Assembly (NCBI GenBank): GCA_000830295.1
Contig: CP010425.1
Coordinates: 1-35,926 of the forward strand
Direction of reading: 5' to 3'
Length of the DNA stretch: 35,926 nucleotides
Origin: an archaeon GW2011_AR15
Lineage (GTDB): Archaea > Nanobdellota > Nanobdellia > Woesearchaeales > GW2011-AR15
The position numbers and the translations under genes were made by a program. Within the stretch, counting starts at the first letter, position 1, and every line of letters begins with the position of its first letter. Below the pieces are notes generated by a model. The model saw only the letters and a list, made by a program, of their open reading frames with translations. It searched no databases and was not told the DNA's origin. Shown one piece after another: positions 5,501-15,534 of this stretch.

Positions 5501-6232
5501 ATGGCAGAATTGTTATTTTTCCTCTTGGCTTTTGTAGCAGAAGTAATTGGAACTATTGCTGGTTTTGGCTCTTCAACTATATTTTTGCCTCTCGCCCTGT
5601 TTTTTGTAGATTTTAAAACTGCATTAATCCTTGTTGCATTTTTTCACATTTTTGGCAACTTGGGCAGGATAACATTCTTCCGTCATGGGCTTGATAAAAA
5701 ACTAATTCTGGTTTTCGGCGTACCCAGTGTTTTATTAACTGTCTTTGGCGCACTATTGGTAAACTACACCCCGCAGGATATCCTAAAATTTGTTTTGGGC
5801 ATCTTTTTGCTAGTATTCTCCATAACTTCATTGATAAAACCAGATTTAAAATTCAAACCTTCAAGAAAAAATGCGGTCATCGGCGGAGGTTTGTCAGGAT
5901 TTTTGGCAGGTTTAATTGGTACTGGAGGTGCTTTAAGAGGCGCATTTCTGACAGCATTTAACCTAAAAAAAGAGAATTACATAGCGACTGCGGCGGCCAT
6001 CGCACTTGCTGTAGATATAACCAGAATCCCAATCTATTTTGGGAGCGGATTTCTTGGACAACAATTTTATTTGTATCTTCCATTGCTTTTTGTAATTGCC
6101 ATTGCCGGCTCATTTACTGGCAAAAAGATTGTTGATAAAATACCCCAGCAATCATTTAGAAAATTTGTTTTGACAGTAATTGCAATAGTAAGTTTGAAAT
6201 TTATTTATGATGGAATTTTATTCTTTTTGTAG
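5501..6232 (+). CDS. sulfite exporter TauE/SafE (TSUP) family membrane protein
   Basis: 243 aa, about eight membrane helices, normal TSUP length. Two half-repeats each starting with a glycine-rich segment: EVIGTIAGFGSSTIFLPLALFF near the N-terminus and GGLSGFLAGLIGTGGALRGAFLTAF in the middle, the family's internal duplication. Members export sulfite, sulfoacetate or other organic anions; the substrate is not predictable. TATA box TTTTTATAG about 25 nt before the ATG. It is the only cargo of its unit and lies on the plus strand. Confidence 0.88.
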   Translation: MAELLFFLLAFVAEVIGTIAGFGSSTIFLPLALFFVDFKTALILVAFFHIFGNLGRITFFRHGLDKKLILVFGVPSVLLTVFGALLVNYTPQDILKFVLGIFLLVFSITSLIKPDLKFKPSRKNAVIGGGLSGFLAGLIGTGGALRGAFLTAFNLKKENYIATAAAIALAVDITRIPIYFGSGFLGQQFYLYLPLLFVIAIAGSFTGKKIVDKIPQQSFRKFVLTVIAIVSLKFIYDGILFFL

Positions 6233-6334
6233 GCGTTCCACTCTTTTTTTAGAAAAAAGAAACAAAAAATCTGACGCCCCTCTCTCGTCCTTCAGACATA
6301 TACACTCCCTGCGGTCGGATTTATCAGTAATCCA

Positions 6335-6416
6335 AAAACTCTAAAATTTTCCTTCGGAACGTTGCACTAAATTTTAGGTCTTCCCGTTGGTCAGATGAAT
6401 ATAACATGGCTTAAAT
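6335..6416 (+). repeat. degenerate cassette recombination-like site 8
   Basis: AAAACTC start, a CTAAAATTT (6341-6349)/AAATTTTAG (6369-6377) stem as in site 5, and a weak core ATATAA-CATGGC-TTAAAT (6399-6416) that keeps the arm-spacer-arm layout. The last site before core genes; could be the ancestral chromosomal end. Confidence 0.4.
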
Positions 6417-6452
6417 GGCAAGCTTTTTATAATCTCTTTAAATCAATAAACC

Positions 6453-7737
<1,285 letters not shown>

Positions 7738-7761
7738 GGGGAAGCCCCTTAATACATAAAA

Positions 7762-9057
7762 ATGAAAAATAATCTAACCGCTATATCACCTGTTGACGGA
7801 AGATACCAGAAGAAACTAAAAGAATTGTCAGAATACTTCTCAGAATACGCTTTGATAAAAAAAAGGGTTTTTGTCGAGCTGAAGTATCTCAGAGAGCTTG
7901 GCAAGGGGGATTATCTGGATATCCACAAAAAATTCAGCCTGAATGAAGCACAGAAAGTAAAAGAGATTGAGAAAAAGACAAACCATGATATCAAGGCAGT
8001 GGAATATTACATAAAAGAGAGGGTTCCTGAAAAAGTAAGGGAATTCGTGCATTACGGCCTTGCATCCGAGGATGTAAACAATCTTGCCTACAGCCTCCTG
8101 GTAAAAGAGTTTCTTGAAAAAGAGTATTACGGAAAGGCAGAATCACTGCTGAAAAAACTAAAAGAGCTGAGCATGAAAAGCAGGGATGTCGCAATGCTTG
8201 GAAGGACGCACGGCCAGCCTGCTTCCCCAACAACACTCGGAAAAGAATTTTTTGTTTTTTATTCAAGGCTTGAGAAGCAGTATGAAAAATTAAAGCAGGT
8301 AAAGCTTGCAGGCAAATTAAACGGCGCGACAGGAAATTACAATGCGCTGGCATTTTCAGAGCCTGAGAGGGACTGGGTTTCATTCTCAGAAAAATTTATT
8401 CCCGGGCTGGGGCTTGAGCCTAACCTTATAACAACACAGGTAGAGCCGCGGGATGCCCTTGTTGAGCTATTCCAGAATGTGAAAAGGATCAACAACATCC
8501 TCCTTGATATGAACAGGGATTTATGGGCATACATCTCATACGGGTATTTCACGCTGGAAAAAAAAGACTCTGAAACAGGAAGCTCAACAATGCCGCACAA
8601 GATAAACCCGATTGATTTTGAGAATTCTGAAGGCAACATAAAAGTGGCAAATGCCCTGCTGACTGCTTTTGAGGAACTGCAGATCTCAAGGATGCAGAGG
8701 GATTTGTCCGACAGCACAGTCATGAGAAACATCGGGGTCGCATTCTCGCACTCAATCCTGGCTTATATCTCGGCTCTTAAAGGCCTTGAGAAGCTCCGGC
8801 CAGATAAGGCCGCAATAAAAGCAGACCTGGAAAAGCATCCTGAAATCCTGGCAGAGGCTGTGCAGACAGTGCTGAGGAAGCACGGAAAAAAAGACGCATA
8901 TGAGAAATTAAAGGAGCTTTCAAGAGGGAAAAATATCAGCATGGAAAAGCTGAGGGATTTCATAAAAAAGCTTGACATTGAGAAAAAGGACAAAGACAGG
9001 CTTCTGAAGCTGGAGCCGGAAGATTACACCGGGCTGGCTGACAAATTAGTCAAATAG
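7762..9057 (+). CDS. purB: adenylosuccinate lyase
   Basis: Fumarase/aspartase-superfamily lyase that releases fumarate from adenylosuccinate and from SAICAR. 431 aa. Signature SSTMPHKINPIDFENSEGN with the catalytic Ser loop, plus GRTHGQPASPTTLGKE carrying the catalytic His, and the N-terminal SPVDGRYQKK typical of the E. coli-type enzyme. Operon with purA. Its 3' end overlaps the convergent acyltransferase-like gene by 12 nt. Confidence 0.95.
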   Translation: MKNNLTAISPVDGRYQKKLKELSEYFSEYALIKKRVFVELKYLRELGKGDYLDIHKKFSLNEAQKVKEIEKKTNHDIKAVEYYIKERVPEKVREFVHYGLASEDVNNLAYSLLVKEFLEKEYYGKAESLLKKLKELSMKSRDVAMLGRTHGQPASPTTLGKEFFVFYSRLEKQYEKLKQVKLAGKLNGATGNYNALAFSEPERDWVSFSEKFIPGLGLEPNLITTQVEPRDALVELFQNVKRINNILLDMNRDLWAYISYGYFTLEKKDSETGSSTMPHKINPIDFENSEGNIKVANALLTAFEELQISRMQRDLSDSTVMRNIGVAFSHSILAYISALKGLEKLRPDKAAIKADLEKHPEILAEAVQTVLRKHGKKDAYEKLKELSRGKNISMEKLRDFIKKLDIEKKDKDRLLKLEPEDYTGLADKLVK

Positions 9058-10212
9058 GTTCAGGTGGCTGACCATGTCAGCCATGTAATGGATCGGAGAT
9101 GCTTTTTTGAAATCTTCTGTGGCATGGTTTTTCCCGCTTTGGGAGAGGAGGTCATAGTTCTTCCCCTTTATCAGGCCCCATAATCTGTCTTTCCTGATTT
9201 CTTTCCTTATGTAATCCTCATATTGTGCAAATGTCGGGCCGAGCGGCTCTGGATTCCTGTCAATGTAGCGGTATGCATTGTTCAGAAACTCGTGGAGATG
9301 CAATTCAAAGCTCTCAGCTGAGCTAATCCGGGCGTCAATATTAATCCCCCTGGCTTTTAACCTCGGTATAGCCTCTTTAAGCTCTTCCTCCATCTCCCTC
9401 TCATCAAAAAGATTATTGCCGTTAAACTTAGTTACTATATAAGCAGATGCCAGATGATTAAAGCTTACTTTCATTGAAGCTTTTAATACGGACTCAAGCT
9501 CTGATGTCAGGCTTCCTTTCTGCTTATACCTGCCGCTGAAATCTTCTTTTCTGACTATGACAGGGTCGCCTGCAGTCATGCAATACCTATCCTGGAAAAT
9601 ATCATAGCTTAATGAGACGGGGATTATATTGTGGTTTATCTTATCCCCAATCCCGTGCCTTACTGCCCTCTCAAGCCCTATATTGACTTCACCGAATCCG
9701 CTGCTCATCCTTGTCCCTGTGAGCAGAACCAAAACCGCTTTATCGGGGTCAGCGACAAGGCCGTAGAACGCCTCAAGCTGCCTGCGTGTCGTGTTCTCCC
9801 TGTCTATCGGGAAAAGGCCGAGATTCAGCGATAACGGCCTTGCCAGCCTGTAGATCCCTGTGAAGTTCTCTATCTTGCTCATGGTGTATATATATCTGTC
9901 CTGGGGCAGCTGGTTGAGGAATATTATAAGGGCATCTATCTCTTTCAGCCCGAGAATATGGGGTGCGCCTGCTATTTCAACAGCCCCTTCCAGCCTGGGG
10001 TATTCAGATATAGGCTTCAGCTCTGCTTCTTCTCCCCTGTGGAGATATTCCCCGTATAGGCTGCCGTTGGTAAAGTAGTTCTGGTGGTATGCCCTTTCTT
10101 TTGAGAACAGCCACCTGTCAAACTGGCTGAACTCTGTTTTCTTCCTGTTAAGCTGGAAATCAAGGATTGCATCCTCACTGAAAAGGGCTTTTACAGAGTC
10201 AGCTAAAGACAT
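9046..10212 (-). CDS. PlsC-like acyltransferase family protein
   Basis: 388 aa, not a clear named family. The middle resembles glycerolipid acyltransferases: APHILGLKEID (83-93, in the place of motif I), GLFPIDREN (132-140, as the arginine-bearing motif II), LLTGTRMSSGFGEVNIGLERA (163-183, like FPEGTRS..kkG with E replaced by T) and IIPVSLSYD (196-204, like motif IV VPV). The motif I spacing (H-x7-D rather than H-x4-D) and the missing Glu make catalysis uncertain. Such enzymes acylate sn-glycerol phosphates; archaea have ether lipids, so a substrate is not obvious. The C-terminal 180 residues are helical and unrecognised. Call based on motif order only. Confidence 0.5.
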   Translation of the reverse strand: MSLADSVKALFSEDAILDFQLNRKKTEFSQFDRWLFSKERAYHQNYFTNGSLYGEYLHRGEEAELKPISEYPRLEGAVEIAGAPHILGLKEIDALIIFLNQLPQDRYIYTMSKIENFTGIYRLARPLSLNLGLFPIDRENTTRRQLEAFYGLVADPDKAVLVLLTGTRMSSGFGEVNIGLERAVRHGIGDKINHNIIPVSLSYDIFQDRYCMTAGDPVIVRKEDFSGRYKQKGSLTSELESVLKASMKVSFNHLASAYIVTKFNGNNLFDEREMEEELKEAIPRLKARGINIDARISSAESFELHLHEFLNNAYRYIDRNPEPLGPTFAQYEDYIRKEIRKDRLWGLIKGKNYDLLSQSGKNHATEDFKKASPIHYMADMVSHLNLFD

Positions 10213-10244
10213 GCTGTTCTGAGAATAGGCAGCTATATATAAAT

Positions 10245-11666
10245 CTAAACTAAATTAACATCATGCGCATGGCTCTCCTTGAGGCCTGCGGAAGTTATCC
10301 TGACAAATTCCCCTTTTTCCTGGACTTCTTTTATGGTCATCGCGCCGCAGTAGCTCATGCCGGACCTCAGCCCGCCCATAAGCTGGTGGACAATCTCAGA
10401 GACATTTCCCTTGTAAGGCACTGTGGCCTCAACTCCCTCAGGCACAAACTCCATTATTTCTGTGCTCGTCTTTTCCTTTGCATCCCTCCCGAACTTTGCG
10501 CCGAATGACGCCATCCCCCTTATTACCTTGAATTTCTTGCCGTTCTTTATTATCGGATCGCCTGGGCTTTCATCTGTCCCTGCGAGCAGGCTGCCAAGCA
10601 TGACAGTTGATGCTCCTGCGGCAATTGCCTTTGTTATGTCGCCTGAAAATTTTATCCCGCCGTCCGCAATCACAGGAATGCCGTGCTTTGCTGCCTCTTT
10701 TGCGCAGTTCATCACTGCACTCAGCTGAGGGTAGCCGGAACCTGTGACAATCCTTGTCGTGCATATTGAGCCCGGCCCTACTCCCACTTTTACTGCATCC
10801 GCCCCTGCTTCTATAAGATCCTTTGTTCCTTCTGCTGTTGCCACGTTGCCTGCAATTATTTCAATATCCGGGAGTTCTTTTTTTATTTTTTTTAGGACGT
10901 CAATCTCCAGGTCAGAATGCCCATGCGCTATGTCAATCACAAGCACATCAGCCCCTGCCTCAACCAGTTTTTTTGCTCTTTGGATAGCATCTTCCTTCAC
11001 ACCTACTGCCGCCCCGACCATCAGCCTGTCCTTGCTGTCAACTGTTGAATCCGGGTGCTTTGTTTTCCTGTAAATGTCCTTGCCTGTATAAAGGCCGCAT
11101 ATGTTCCAGTCATTATCAACTACAGGCAGCTTTTCAACCTTGCTCTTCATCATCATATTTTTTGCTTCTTCAGGGCTTATCCCTTTTTTCCCCACTACGA
11201 GCTTCTCTTTCGGCGTCATGAGCTCTGAAACTTTTGTGTCAAGAGGCGGCTTGAACCTTATGTCCCTGGCTGTAAGGATTCCTGTAAGCTTCCCTTTGCC
11301 ATCGACAACAAGCAGGCTTGTAATCCCTTTTTCATCCATGATTTCCCTTGCCTCTTCCAGCGTGCTGCTGTATTTCACTATAAGAGGCCTCTCAATAAGT
11401 GCGCTCCTGTATCTTTTAACGCGCTCAACTTCCTTTATCTGCTGCTCAATCGTGTTGAACCTGTGTATTATGCCTATGCCACCAAGCTGGGCTATCTCAA
11501 TAGCCATGCCTGACTCAGTCACAGTGTCCATGTTGGAGCTGACAACAGGAATCTTCAGCTTTATTTTTTTTGTAAGGTATGTTTCTGTAGAAACGTCCTT
11601 TCTTGATTTTATAGGGGAGCGCTTAGGCACAAGAAGAACATCATCATAGCTAAGTCCAAGTTCCAT
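10245..11666 (-). CDS. guaB: IMP dehydrogenase
   Basis: Oxidises IMP to XMP, the committed step to GMP. TIM barrel starting [18 protein letters not shown], interrupted by a CBS domain pair ([36 protein letters not shown], then [17 protein letters not shown]...), catalytic loop [18 protein letters not shown] with the active Cys, and the flap [11 protein letters not shown]. Start placed at 11666, where GGGGT lies 4 nt upstream, rather than five codons earlier. Downstream of cmk with a 32-nt gap: a kefB-cmk-guaB minus-strand operon. With purA/purB nearby, the region holds both branches from IMP. Confidence 0.95.
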   Translation of the reverse strand: MELGLSYDDVLLVPKRSPIKSRKDVSTETYLTKKIKLKIPVVSSNMDTVTESGMAIEIAQLGGIGIIHRFNTIEQQIKEVERVKRYRSALIERPLIVKYSSTLEEAREIMDEKGITSLLVVDGKGKLTGILTARDIRFKPPLDTKVSELMTPKEKLVVGKKGISPEEAKNMMMKSKVEKLPVVDNDWNICGLYTGKDIYRKTKHPDSTVDSKDRLMVGAAVGVKEDAIQRAKKLVEAGADVLVIDIAHGHSDLEIDVLKKIKKELPDIEIIAGNVATAEGTKDLIEAGADAVKVGVGPGSICTTRIVTGSGYPQLSAVMNCAKEAAKHGIPVIADGGIKFSGDITKAIAAGASTVMLGSLLAGTDESPGDPIIKNGKKFKVIRGMASFGAKFGRDAKEKTSTEIMEFVPEGVEATVPYKGNVSEIVHQLMGGLRSGMSYCGAMTIKEVQEKGEFVRITSAGLKESHAHDVNLV

Positions 11667-11698
11667 TTTACCCCGAAGCATAAGCGTAAATCAAGTGG

Positions 11699-12238
11699 CT
11701 ATAAATATTTTTTGTCTTTGATATTTTTGTATATTATGCCAAAAACCTCATCAAGGCCCTTCCCTGTAGTGTCAATAACAAGGTCATAGTTTTTCATGTC
11801 AAGGAAATCAAACCCGTAGAATTTCATCCATCTTTTCCTGTTTGTCTGCTCCCTCTGCCTGATTGATGCAGCTGCTTCCTCAATTGTTCTGTGCGACTCT
11901 GCCTCCCTTGTCTTTGTGATCCTTTTTGCCCTCTCCTCCAGATTGCCGTCAAGGAATATCCTGTATGCATCCGGAATGAAATATGCGCTCAGCCAGGAAT
12001 CAATCACAAAATCCCCCTCTCTCCTGCCTATCTCTCTCTGCCTTTCATCAATCATATTATCGATGCCTGGGTCTGTCTTCTCCAGCTCCCCAAGCTCTGC
12101 TATTGAAATCCCCTTCTTTTTTGCTATCTCTCTCTGTATGTCGCCCATTGAATAATGCCTGTACTTGAGCTTTCCGGCAAGGAGCTTTGCAACAGAACTC
12201 TTTCCCGTGCCCGCTTTCCCTGATATTGCTATTTTCAT
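11699..12238 (-). CDS. cmk: cytidylate kinase, archaeal type
   Basis: 179 aa P-loop kinase converting (d)CMP to (d)CDP. Walker A ISGKAGTGKSSVAKLLA at the N-terminus, then YRHYSMGDIQREIA (CMP-binding region), DNMIDERQREI and FVIDSWLSAYFIPDAYRIFLD, ending in RQREQTNRKRWMKFYGFDFLD, a pattern typical of archaeal Cmk. 25 nt after the antiporter gene and 32 nt before guaB. Confidence 0.88.
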   Translation of the reverse strand: MKIAISGKAGTGKSSVAKLLAGKLKYRHYSMGDIQREIAKKKGISIAELGELEKTDPGIDNMIDERQREIGRREGDFVIDSWLSAYFIPDAYRIFLDGNLEERAKRITKTREAESHRTIEEAAASIRQREQTNRKRWMKFYGFDFLDMKNYDLVIDTTGKGLDEVFGIIYKNIKDKKYL

Positions 12239-12263
12239 AACAAAGAAAAAAAGAAGTTGATAT

Positions 12264-13976
12264 TTAATTCTTTTCTATATGGGGGTGGGTATGGTGCATT
12301 TCCTGCCTCTGCTTAAGGTGGGCAAGATGGCCGACCTTTTCCTTAATGAACTTGTCAAGGTCTGTGCCGTAATTCTCTATAAGTGCTGCAGTATAGTCTC
12401 CGCCAAGGAAATGGGGCATTATAACGTATGTTGCGCCGATATTGTATAGCTTCACTGCATCCTCAATCTGGTGAGCTACTGTAAGAACAATGGCATTTTT
12501 GTTTGCTTTTCTCATTTTGTGGATAAGGAGCGCATTGACTTCCATGTCCGGGATTGTTGAGACAAGAAGCTTTATTTTAGGGAACTTCAACTCATCCAGC
12601 AGTTCATAGTCATCGGCATCTCCGTACCTGCAGTGGATCCCCTTTTTCGCCATCTCAAGCACAGTATCGGGATTATAGTCAATTACCATAAATTTCATTT
12701 TCAGTTTCCTGAACGCCTCAACTATCCTGAGGCCTATCCTGTTGTAGCCGAAAAGCAGGACCTGGTAATTCCCGTCAGGGTCATGGTACCTGTACTCATC
12801 AACTTTCTTTGCTTTTCTCTCAAACACATTAAGGTATTTTGATATTGCCTGAAAAATTTTCTCGCTGTATATTATGAAGTAGCTGCTGCCTGCAATAGTG
12901 ATTATCCCGACCATTGTCATTATGGAAAGCACTCCTGCGCCGAGATAACCAAGATTGACGCCCAGTGCAATTATAATCAGGGAGAACTCGCTTATCTGCG
13001 CAACTGTCAGGCCCGCAAGGAATCCTGTCCTTTTTGTGTAGCCCATCATCCCCATCAGTATCATGACTATCAGAGGGTTTCCTATGAGGACGAAAAAAGA
13101 GAATATCAGTATTGCCGGAAGATAGCGCACAACATCTGATATTACCATCTGTGAGCCTAGCCAGATGAAAAACAGCACAATGAAAAAATCCCTGATATTT
13201 TTTGTCTTTGAGCTTATCTCATACCTGAAAGGCGACATTGCAAGGGTGATTCCAGCCAGCAAGGCTCCTATCTCAATTGAAAAATTTAGATAATAGAATA
13301 AGGATGCTAATGCAAGGCACCAGCCGAGTGAAAATAAAAGCAGCAGCTCTTGAGATTTCGCAACAAGCCCCATTACTTTTGGGAGAATATATTTACCAAA
13401 AAATAAGAACAGTGTTACCAGGCCTATGCCGACAAGAAGGGTAGTGAACAGTATTGACTTAAGGTCCTGGCCTGATGAAAAAGAGGAAACCCCCATGAGT
13501 ATGAACATTGCAACCAGGTCCTGCACAATAAGGAAGCCTATTGATATCCTGGCATAGAGTGATTCAATCTCCCCTTTATCTGAAAGAAGCTTCATTATTA
13601 TAATGGTGCTGCTGAATGTCAGGGCGATTGAAATAAAAAGCGAGGCAACTACTGAGTAGCCCAGGGCCATACTTATGAGAAACCCTATTACTGAAGTGAA
13701 AATTATCTGCCCTATTCCCGTGACAAGCGCTGCCTTTCCTGTCTGGCTGACTATGCGCGGGTTCAGCCCCAGGCCGACCATGAACAGCAGGAAAACAACA
13801 CCAACCTGCCCGAATATTGCAAACGACTCTGTCGATTTGATAAGGCTGAAATAATTGACGAGGATCCCAGTAATGATATAGCCAATAATAAAGGGCTGCT
13901 TCAGAAACATCATAAGTGCTGATATCAGGACTGTAATCCCTATAATCATGCCAAGCTCTATGAGCGCTATCTCCAT
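12264..13976 (-). CDS. CPA2-type cation/proton antiporter with TrkA-N domain (KefB-like)
   Basis: 570 aa. About 12 membrane helices in the first ~390 residues with the CPA2 core (GQVGVVFLLFMVGLGLNP, FSSTIIIMKLLSDKGEI, GFLIVQDLVAMFI, FSIEIGALLAGITLA). C-terminal RCK_N/TrkA-N Rossmann domain from about 405 (YQVLLFGYNRIGLRIVEAF, then MVIDYNPD and RYGDADDYELLDEL), which would bind NAD(H) or another nucleotide and gate the channel. A His-rich tail (HHTHPHIEKN) ends the protein. Exchanges K+ or Na+ for protons; ion not predictable. First of a minus-strand run with cmk and guaB. Confidence 0.88.
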   Translation of the reverse strand: MEIALIELGMIIGITVLISALMMFLKQPFIIGYIITGILVNYFSLIKSTESFAIFGQVGVVFLLFMVGLGLNPRIVSQTGKAALVTGIGQIIFTSVIGFLISMALGYSVVASLFISIALTFSSTIIIMKLLSDKGEIESLYARISIGFLIVQDLVAMFILMGVSSFSSGQDLKSILFTTLLVGIGLVTLFLFFGKYILPKVMGLVAKSQELLLLFSLGWCLALASLFYYLNFSIEIGALLAGITLAMSPFRYEISSKTKNIRDFFIVLFFIWLGSQMVISDVVRYLPAILIFSFFVLIGNPLIVMILMGMMGYTKRTGFLAGLTVAQISEFSLIIIALGVNLGYLGAGVLSIMTMVGIITIAGSSYFIIYSEKIFQAISKYLNVFERKAKKVDEYRYHDPDGNYQVLLFGYNRIGLRIVEAFRKLKMKFMVIDYNPDTVLEMAKKGIHCRYGDADDYELLDELKFPKIKLLVSTIPDMEVNALLIHKMRKANKNAIVLTVAHQIEDAVKLYNIGATYVIMPHFLGGDYTAALIENYGTDLDKFIKEKVGHLAHLKQRQEMHHTHPHIEKN

Positions 13977-14021
13977 GTTTCCCCTCTTTTTATAGAATCA
14001 TGGACAATGTCCTATATAAAT

Positions 14022-14621
14022 TTAATGCCGTGGAATTTTGTATTCGGTGAATTTTTCAGGCACATTATGGTTATAATATCCTGCAGGAGGAAGACCAAAT
14101 CCTATTGCTGCAAACCTGTTTTCTAATTCAATCATCTCATTGTCTGGAACATTCCTCGGGATATAGAGCCTGTTCGGAACTTTCCCTGTAAGAGGAAGTA
14201 TTGTTTCCCAGTCAACTCTTCTCGCATCAAAAGGAATGATGTTTTTGTCAGTGAATTCTTCAGTTTTGAGATTATATTTTTTCTCAACAGCTTTATATGC
14301 TGCCTCATAAAACCAATCAATGCCTTCGGGATGGCAGACAGGGCATGTGATAAATCCAAGTTCTATTACTTTTTCCAGGCCATCATCTCCCACAAACAAC
14401 ATTACCTCACTGTATCCCTTTGGTCCAAGATTCCCGATTTCACAGTTGGGCAGGCCAAATAGCCCTGTGGAAAGTCTGGCGGACCAGATATCTAGATAAT
14501 CCCCCTCATTACGGTATTCTGAGATTTTCATCTCTTCTGGCAGGGTAAGCTCTTTTGCCAATTCAGCAAGTGACAGCTCTTTAAAATGCCCGTTCATAAA
14601 AACAAGATATCCCGACTGCAT
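14022..14621 (-). CDS. conserved-looking protein of unknown function
   Basis: 199 aa, soluble, not recognised. One CPVCHPEG motif near residue 113 could bind a metal with other residues but there is no second CxxC pair. The C-terminus is Pro/Gly/aromatic-rich (FGLPPAGYYNHNVPEKF). 45 nt upstream of the antiporter gene in the same direction, possibly cotranscribed. No membrane segments or signal peptide. Confidence 0.6.
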   Translation of the reverse strand: MQSGYLVFMNGHFKELSLAELAKELTLPEEMKISEYRNEGDYLDIWSARLSTGLFGLPNCEIGNLGPKGYSEVMLFVGDDGLEKVIELGFITCPVCHPEGIDWFYEAAYKAVEKKYNLKTEEFTDKNIIPFDARRVDWETILPLTGKVPNRLYIPRNVPDNEMIELENRFAAIGFGLPPAGYYNHNVPEKFTEYKIPRH

Positions 14622-14710
14622 TATGAACCTGTTTGGATATTGTATATTAAAATCTTTTCAAAACAAAACATATTTAACTTACTCGGAGTTCATATGGCTG
14701 GGTGAGTTAC

Positions 14711-15016
14711 ATGGGAATGCTGAAAGAATTTGCTGAATTCCTCAAAGAATACAAAGTGCTTGGCCTGGCAATAGCTTTCGTGATGGGCGCTGCTGCCACT
14801 ACAATGGTTAAGTCGATGGTTGACAATGTGATAATGCCTATCATAGCCCCGTTTATTCCGGGAGGGGCATGGCAGACTGCAACAGTGACATTAGGACCTG
14901 TTGTAATTAACCTGGGAGCCTTCCTGAGCGATCTTATATATTTTGTAATCATAGCATGGGCCATATTCCTGGTTGCAAAGATGATAATGAAGGAAGAGAA
15001 AGTGAGCAGGAAATAA
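14711..15016 (+). CDS. mscL: large-conductance mechanosensitive channel, MscL family
   Basis: About 101 aa, two membrane helices. The first helix carries LGLAIAFVMGAAATTMVKSMVDNVIMPIIAPF, matching the MscL pore helix (small residues lining the gate, then VDNVIMP). A short loop and a second helix DLIYFVIIAWAIFLVAKMI follow, then a short basic tail. Slightly shorter than bacterial MscL, lacking most of the C-terminal bundle. The start is put at the ATG 14711 because GGGTGA lies 5-6 nt upstream; a GTG within that site is an artefact. Releases turgor on osmotic downshock. Confidence 0.88.
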   Translation: MGMLKEFAEFLKEYKVLGLAIAFVMGAAATTMVKSMVDNVIMPIIAPFIPGGAWQTATVTLGPVVINLGAFLSDLIYFVIIAWAIFLVAKMIMKEEKVSRK

Positions 15017-15017
15017 G

Positions 15018-15500
15018 CTAGGTTGCAAAGATATAATCTTTTTCTTCTTCTATTCTTTTCTTTATATCAAACAATTTCCTTATCTCTGACTCTATGAACT
15101 CCGCTTTTTTTGATTTCTTCAGAAAAGTGAGGATGAAGCTGCTCTTTCCTACTCTTTTTATCTCCTTCAGCCCTTTTTCAATATCCTGAAAATTCTGTAT
15201 TGCTGTTATTGATATCACGTGGTCAAAATAATTATCTGGGTAGGGTATTGATTCTGCAGGCGCCAGCCTGTATTCTATCCTGTCTTTCTGCCTAGCCCTT
15301 TCCAATAATCTGGGCGCCGGATCAATCCCATATCTTTTACAGTCCCATGGCTCTGTTGTCACCCCTGTCCCGCACCCTACATCAAGAAGCCTGTCTGTTT
15401 TTTCAGGCCGGAAGAATGTCTTTATCAGCTCTACCTTTTTCAGCTGCTCCTCTTTATGCAGCTCCTCATATCCTTCTGATATTCCGTCGTAATAGCCCAT
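15018..15500 (-). CDS. small class I SAM methyltransferase
   Basis: 160 aa. Motif I RLLDVGCGTGVTTEPW, ribose-binding acidic residue in YGIDPAPRLLERA, motif IV DNYFDHVISITAIQNF. C-terminus short, ending in a charged helix, so the substrate lid is reduced. Substrate unknown. Ends 1 nt after the convergent mscL stop. Different from the cassette methyltransferase at 3.9 kb and with the base composition of its neighbours. Confidence 0.8.
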   Translation of the reverse strand: MGYYDGISEGYEELHKEEQLKKVELIKTFFRPEKTDRLLDVGCGTGVTTEPWDCKRYGIDPAPRLLERARQKDRIEYRLAPAESIPYPDNYFDHVISITAIQNFQDIEKGLKEIKRVGKSSFILTFLKKSKKAEFIESEIRKLFDIKKRIEEEKDYIFAT

Positions 15501-15534
15501 AAAAGAAAGATATTTATTCCTGGTTTAAAATATT

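Larger units (their letters stand above)
684..6416. mobile_element. gene-cassette array with dif/attC-like sites
   Basis: A run of seven cargo units separated by eight related sites, all in the same orientation. Each site has a conserved start (AACTYYTCG or CGTCATACT), variable stem-loops and a conserved core reading approximately GCGCATAA, 6 bp, TTATGCGC, CAA. Cargo is typical of integron or Xer cassettes: three clear toxin-antitoxin type units, a Fic/Doc unit, transporters and a methyltransferase. Terminal inverted repeats are private to each cassette and identical or nearly so at its two ends, which fits insertion of circles that each carried one palindromic site. Base composition is visibly AT-richer than the genes after 6.5 kb. 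No integrase or Xer gene is present, so mobility is inferred. Confidence 0.7.
5402..6416. mobile_element. cassette G: TauE/SafE exporter (boundary uncertain)
   Basis: Follows site 7 and ends near the degenerate site 8. No convincing terminal inverted repeat was found, so the unit may be decayed or the last element before the chromosome proper. Confidence 0.35.

Noticed and set aside
684-6416. Insertion sequences or MITEs as the explanation for the repeats
   Set aside because: No transposase, no target-site duplications; terminal repeats differ from cassette to cassette, which is opposite to IS ends.
11101-11649. Plus-strand open frame inside guaB
   Set aside because: Antisense shadow of the CBS and barrel region of IMP dehydrogenase.
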